A stretch of DNA of 18,174 bases from JAJVID01 sp036565725. GTDB lineage: Bacteria; Acidobacteriota; Blastocatellia; RBC074. Shown in pieces: positions 14,272-18,174 of the stretch (position 1 is its first letter; each line of letters starts with the position of its first letter). Below the pieces are notes generated by a model. That model made no database searches, was not told where the DNA came from, and saw only the letters and a list, made by a program, of their open reading frames with translations. The stretch is from NCBI GenBank assembly GCA_036565725.1, contig DATCXQ010000761.1, forward strand, positions 1 to 18,174, given 5' to 3'. Both the position numbers and the translations under genes were made by a program.

Positions 14272-17200
14272 TCAGAATGTGAACTTGAGCCCGAATTGAA
14301 CCTGCCGCGAGGTCGTAACCGTCGAGGTGATTCTGCCGGCGGTCGGCGCAATCGCCCCCTGCGCATTGGTGAAAGCGATCTGGCCCGAAGGCACGGCGAA
14401 GTTCGGATGGTTCGGCAGATTGAATACCTCGGCGCGGAACAGCAGCGAGCGCGATTCGCCCAACGCGAAGGATTTGCCGATCGAAGCGTCAACGTTCACC
14501 AATCCGGGGCCGATCAGCGTGTTGCGCCCGAGCGTGCCGCGCGTGTTCGCGGGTGGCAACACAAACGCATTCACGTCGAAATAACGGTCAGGGCTGCCAA
14601 GAACCGGGTTGGAGGACGCGCCCGCTTTCAGATTCGGACGCTCGTTTGCCGAGAAGCTCGTCGTGTTCAGATTGCCCGAACGATTGAAGCCGAGCCGCAC
14701 GGTGAACGGCGTGCCCGAATGAATCGACGTGATGTTGTTCAACTGCCACCCTTTCACCAGCGCCCCGGCAAGACCTTTCGAGTTCCGTCCGAACGGCAGA
14801 TCGTAAGTCCAGTTGAAGGACAGATTGTGTTTGACGTGGAATGCCGACAACCCGCGATCGATGGTGCGGTCGTACCAGTCCAGCCCGTACTGCACGACGT
14901 TGCCGAAATCCTGCGAGTTGATTCCGCTCGAATCGTCAATCGAGCGCGAGAAGGTGTAAGACAACTGCGCGCGCAAACCCGCCGAGTAGCGCTTGATGAC
15001 GCTCAGTTGCGCGGAATGATAAAACGATTGCGCGTCGGTCACGCGCTGCCAAACGCCCGTGAAGTTCGGGTTGCGCCGCCCCGCCGTCGGGTTGTAAGTT
15101 TTCACGCCATTGACGATTGATTCAGGCGCGAGGTTGGCGTCTCCGAGGCGTATCAGATGATTGCCGCGCGAGCCGGCATAGGCGACCGTCACATCGACGT
15201 CGCCTGGCAACGAACGCTGCAGACTCAGGTTGAATTGCATGACGTAGGGCGTCTGCAGATCGAAGTTGACCGTCTGCAACTGCGCGCGGATCGGCGCGTT
15301 CGGATTGAAGCCCTGCGTGATGACCGGAAAGGGAGGGTTGTTGATCGAAGTGCGCGTCGTAAACGGCGGGTTGAGGCTGCCGGAGAAGAAATAGTACTTC
15401 GGCAGAATCTCGTCATAAAAGATTCCGAAGCCCGCGCGCACCGACGTCTTGCCGCCGCCGAAGGGGTCCCAAGCGACGCCGATGCGCGGCGCGAAGTTTT
15501 TGAGCGAAGGGTTGTTGTGCCACGGATCTCCGACCGTGAGCGTGCTGTCACTCACGTTGCGCAGGTTTGAAATCTTGCCGTTGACTTCAGTCGGAACAGT
15601 GACGAACTCGTAGCGCAGGCCGACATTAAAAGTCAGATTGCTGCGGAATTTGTAGTCGTCCTGAACGAAGAAGCCGAAGAGCGATTGGCGATAACCACGC
15701 ACCGGATCGACCAGCCCTGGCAGAGCCACGTCGGCGCTGCGCGCCCGTCCCTGCAAAAACAACTCAAGGCTGTCGAAGTTGAGCACGCCGCCGCGCTGGC
15801 TGACGGTGTTCTGATTGAACTGAAGGCGCTGCCCCTGTGCGCCGAGCCTTAAAGCGTGCGCGCCGCGTGTCAGGAAGAGAGTGTTCCCCCACTGGAAGTT
15901 ATTCAAGCGATCCAGGCGCGGCAGGCGGAAATCGCCCCCCAGTTCAGTCACCACTCCGGAAATCGAGATGTATCCGGGCGGATCGCCGGGCACGAACGAA
16001 AGGTTCGCTGGGATGTCAACCGTGCGGACGTTGTCGGCTTCCTGCACCGAGCGGTTGAAACCGAAGCGCGCGGTGTTGAGAGTTCCGGGTGAGAAAGTGT
16101 GTTGATATTCCAGCGTCATGTATTGATTGCGCGAACGCTCTTTGGTGAAAGCGATCGGCGGCTTGTTGAAAGCCTGGCGATCGACATCGCCGTTGTCGAA
16201 CGTGTAACGTCCCCACAGGTTGTCGCGCGACGAAAGCTGATGGTCAATGCGCCCCTGGACGAATTGTTCTTTGGTCGGCTGCGACTCTGTAAAGAGAAAT
16301 TCCGCCACGCCTCCTCCAAGATTGCGTCCGTTCGGCAGCGGGAAGAACGTTTGCAGATAAGCCGGAATCGCCGGGTGCAACGTGACCGGGGGCCTGCCGG
16401 GCAACCTGCCCTGCCGCGCATCGGCGTCGGGCACGTTCGAGACGCCGGTGACGCCCAGCCGTTCGATCAACGCTTCATAGGCGGCGAAGAAGAAGGTCTT
16501 GTCTTTGCGAATCGGGCCGCCGATGGCGCCGCCGAATTGATTGCGCTTGAAAGCGGGAATCTCCTTATCCGCCGGGTCGAAGAAGTTCTTCGCGTCGAAC
16601 GCCGAATTGCGATGAAATTCGAAGAGAGATCCCGTGAATCTGTTCTGGCCCGAGCGTGTGACGGCGTTGATCACGCCGCCGGCGGATCGTCCGAATTCGG
16701 CCGAGTAAGCGTTGGTTAAGACCTGAAATTCCAGGACCGCCTCGACGCCGAGCAGTACGCCCGCCACCGAACCAGGCGTTTTATTGTATACGTTGTTGAT
16801 GTCGGTGCCGTCGAGCAGAAAATTGTTCTGCTCCGGGCGCGCGCCGTTGATCGATATCTTCGGCGTACGCCCGCCGACCGGATCGTTGCCGGCGGCCAAC
16901 GCCGGGGTCACGCCTGTTTGCAGCAGGGCGAGTTGTTGAAACGACCGCCCGTTGAGCGGCAAATCGCGGATCTCCTGCCTGGTGACCAGTCCGCTCAACG
17001 CCGCGGAGACTGTATTGACGGTCGTCGCCGCGCCTTCGACAGTCACAGTGGTCTCGATCTGACCGATCGTCAACGTCGCGTCGACTATGGCGTCCTGGCC
17101 TACGGCCAGCGAAACGCCTCGCCGCAGCAACGGCTGAAAGCCCGAGGCGGTAATGCGAACTTCGTAATCGCCCGACGGCAGCAGCGGCGCGCGATAGCGG

Positions 17201-17406
17201 CCTTCGGCGTCGGTGACGGCGCTGTGCGTCACGCCAGTGCCGACATTGCGGACTTCGACCACCGCGTTGCGCACGGCCGCGCCGTTGGAGTCGGTAATTG
17301 CGCCTTGAATGCTCGCGCCGACGGTTTGCGCCGAAACCACGGTTCCTGAAAGCAGAGGCGCGACGATCGCGATCAACAGATCCCTGACGAGTCTTCTTGC
17401 GTTCAT
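14272..17406 (-). CDS. TonB-dependent receptor, Oar-like (receptor 2)
   Basis: AAGGAGG (complement of 17415-17421) selects the ATG at 17406-17404 over one 24 bases upstream, giving 1044 residues. The signal peptide is about 1-26 (LLIAIVAPLLSGTVVSAQ). A carboxypeptidase-regulatory-like domain (about 29-115, GAITDSNGAAVRNAVVEVRN ... GDYEVRITASGF) is followed by a plug (about 118-260: RDLPLNGRSFQQL, ISINGARPEQNNFLLDGTD, YSAEFGRSAGGVINAVTRSG) and a barrel. The C-terminus FGLKFTF ends in Phe. LPLNGR is typical of acidobacterial receptors of this group. It matches receptor 1 in architecture but not closely in sequence, so this is not a recent tandem copy. The substrate is unknown. It follows the intact GNAT gene by 104 bp. 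Confidence 0.93.
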   Translation of the reverse strand: MNARRLVRDLLIAIVAPLLSGTVVSAQTVGASIQGAITDSNGAAVRNAVVEVRNVGTGVTHSAVTDAEGRYRAPLLPSGDYEVRITASGFQPLLRRGVSLAVGQDAIVDATLTIGQIETTVTVEGAATTVNTVSAALSGLVTRQEIRDLPLNGRSFQQLALLQTGVTPALAAGNDPVGGRTPKISINGARPEQNNFLLDGTDINNVYNKTPGSVAGVLLGVEAVLEFQVLTNAYSAEFGRSAGGVINAVTRSGQNRFTGSLFEFHRNSAFDAKNFFDPADKEIPAFKRNQFGGAIGGPIRKDKTFFFAAYEALIERLGVTGVSNVPDADARQGRLPGRPPVTLHPAIPAYLQTFFPLPNGRNLGGGVAEFLFTESQPTKEQFVQGRIDHQLSSRDNLWGRYTFDNGDVDRQAFNKPPIAFTKERSRNQYMTLEYQHTFSPGTLNTARFGFNRSVQEADNVRTVDIPANLSFVPGDPPGYISISGVVTELGGDFRLPRLDRLNNFQWGNTLFLTRGAHALRLGAQGQRLQFNQNTVSQRGGVLNFDSLELFLQGRARSADVALPGLVDPVRGYRQSLFGFFVQDDYKFRSNLTFNVGLRYEFVTVPTEVNGKISNLRNVSDSTLTVGDPWHNNPSLKNFAPRIGVAWDPFGGGKTSVRAGFGIFYDEILPKYYFFSGSLNPPFTTRTSINNPPFPVITQGFNPNAPIRAQLQTVNFDLQTPYVMQFNLSLQRSLPGDVDVTVAYAGSRGNHLIRLGDANLAPESIVNGVKTYNPTAGRRNPNFTGVWQRVTDAQSFYHSAQLSVIKRYSAGLRAQLSYTFSRSIDDSSGINSQDFGNVVQYGLDWYDRTIDRGLSAFHVKHNLSFNWTYDLPFGRNSKGLAGALVKGWQLNNITSIHSGTPFTVRLGFNRSGNLNTTSFSANERPNLKAGASSNPVLGSPDRYFDVNAFVLPPANTRGTLGRNTLIGPGLVNVDASIGKSFALGESRSLLFRAEVFNLPNHPNFAVPSGQIAFTNAQGAIAPTAGRITSTVTTSRQVQFGLKFTF

Positions 17407-17510
17407 CGGTGAGTCCTCCTTGAAGATCAACTCAATGCGTCTGAAAGTTGCGGCGCAAGAAGGCGTCTTACGCCGGTTTGAGTAACGCTAAATTAAGACC
17501 TTCGGGATAA

Positions 17511-18017
17511 TCAGACTTCGTTGAATTCGGGTTGATACTTCACCACGCCCGCGCATCCGCTCAAAGCGCCCTCCCGCAATTCCATCACCATGAAAACTTC
17601 GTCAGCGACGTCATACTCAGATTTTATACCGAACCTGCTCGCCGGAACGAATCCGAAACGGGGGTAATAATTGGGATGACCGAGAACGACCACATATGGA
17701 TGGCCCTCCTCTCGGCATCGCCTCAACCCGTGTTCGACGAGCATCGAGCCTATGCCTTGATTCTGCCTTTCAGGAATGACAGCCAGCGGCGCCAACCCGA
17801 CGCCTGTCAATCCGGCCCCTTTTGATTGAATCGCCAGCGGGCTGAAAAAAATGTGTCCGACGATGAGACCGTCGTCTTCCGCAACCAGCGAAATTACCGT
17901 CTTGCCGTTTCGCCGCAGCGCGTCAACAAGGTCCGCCTCCGCCTCGCCGCCGAACGCCCGTCGGTTGACGATTCGGATCGCTGGGATGTCTTCCGGCTTT
18001 TCGGGGCGAACGGTCAT
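17511..18017 (-). CDS. GNAT N-acetyltransferase, YhbS-like
   Basis: The 168-residue protein fits the YhbS-type GNAT family. The N-terminal MTVRPEKPEDIPAI strand and helix is followed by strands VISLVAEDDGLIVGHIFFSP (41-60) and LAPLAVIPE (75-83). The acetyl-CoA loop is Q85-N-Q-G88-I-G90-S. The segment VVVLGHPNYYPRFGF (109-123) is characteristic of YhbS relatives. It probably acetylates a small molecule or protein amine in the cytoplasm; the acceptor is unknown. The preferred ATG at 18017-18015 shares one base with the TGA of the upstream acyl-CoA dehydrogenase (TGATG), implying translational coupling. A GTG one codon earlier is also possible. Confidence 0.93.
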   Translation of the reverse strand: MTVRPEKPEDIPAIRIVNRRAFGGEAEADLVDALRRNGKTVISLVAEDDGLIVGHIFFSPLAIQSKGAGLTGVGLAPLAVIPERQNQGIGSMLVEHGLRRCREEGHPYVVVLGHPNYYPRFGFVPASRFGIKSEYDVADEVFMVMELREGALSGCAGVVKYQPEFNEV

Positions 18018-18174
18018 CACTCGTATTTCTTCAGTTCAAACTTTGCGATCGATTCCCGATGGACTTCGTCGGGGCCGTCGGCCAGGCGAAGCGTGCGCTG
18101 GTGCGCCCAGGCGTTGGCCAGGTGGAAGTCCTGGCTGACGCCGCCGCCGCCATGCACCTGGATGGCGCGGTCGA
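18017..18174 (-). CDS. Acyl-CoA dehydrogenase, C-terminal end only
   Basis: Only the last 51 codons and the stop are in the window; the 5' part lies beyond the right edge. The translation includes AIQVHGGGGVSQDFHLAN and then WAHQRTLRLADGPDEVH, ending FELKKYE. This is the C-terminal part of the acyl-CoA dehydrogenase fold, where the Q-x-x-G-G-x-G segment contacts FAD and the ADGPDEVH segment is typical of ACAD10/11-like members. It would oxidise an acyl-CoA thioester at the alpha-beta bond in the cytoplasm. The stop overlaps the start of the GNAT gene, suggesting one operon. Confidence 0.92.
   Translation of the reverse strand, partial: DRAIQVHGGGGVSQDFHLANAWAHQRTLRLADGPDEVHRESIAKFELKKYE

Noticed and set aside
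10423..17406. Two receptors as a recent tandem duplication
   Set aside because: They share architecture and short motifs only; signal peptides, plugs and barrel sequences differ widely.

Overview
The window looks like a stretch of a chromosome from an environmental acidobacterium, possibly near Blastocatellia. This is inferred from family content, not from a marker gene. The main pointers are two very long TonB-dependent receptors of the Oar type (carboxypeptidase-regulatory-like N-terminus and terminal Phe), strong AGGAGG ribosome sites, a Tat-exported HisC-like aminotransferase, ankyrin and HEAT proteins, and many palindromic dispersed repeats between genes. There are no rRNA or tRNA genes, no CRISPR array, no transposase and no complete mobile element.

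Layout. The left half (168-8547) is read on the plus strand: a zinc-ribbon membrane-anchored protein; an ankyrin-repeat protein closely followed by an exported alpha/beta hydrolase (likely one transcript); an AT-richer trypsin-like serine protease that looks acquired; an exported HEAT-repeat protein followed, in the same frame after its stop codon, by the decayed C-terminus of a GNAT acetyltransferase; and an exported GH18-like glycosidase. The right half (8713-18174) is read on the minus strand, in transcription order: the C-terminal end of an acyl-CoA dehydrogenase, a YhbS-like GNAT overlapping it by one base, two TonB-dependent receptors, and the Tat-exported aminotransferase. The two halves converge at about 8550-8712.

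How the genes relate. Most products carry export signals and would act in the envelope, periplasm or outside the cell (two receptors, GH18, hydrolase, HEAT protein, aminotransferase). Apart from ankyrin-hydrolase and dehydrogenase-GNAT, neighbours do not form an obvious pathway. The receptors could import oligomers released by exported enzymes such as the GH18 protein, but nothing in the sequence ties them together.

The most distinctive content is between genes. At least four kinds of palindromic element are present: a CACAGAG-rich element of about 126 bp with inverted ends (two copies, about 93 percent identical by eye); a family with GCAATTGCGTGTACGG-like inverted ends (four sites); a TTCGTAGTCCCGCC inverted repeat; and a 163-bp GCGCAATGTTTATAG palindrome. 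At 13909-14242 the layers can be read in order: a frameshifted remnant of a GNAT 3' end, cut off by one palindromic element, whose loop contains a second palindromic element. I did not find a clearly new multi-gene system. The repeats, the two GNAT remnants and the isolated AT-rich protease are the items most worth following up.
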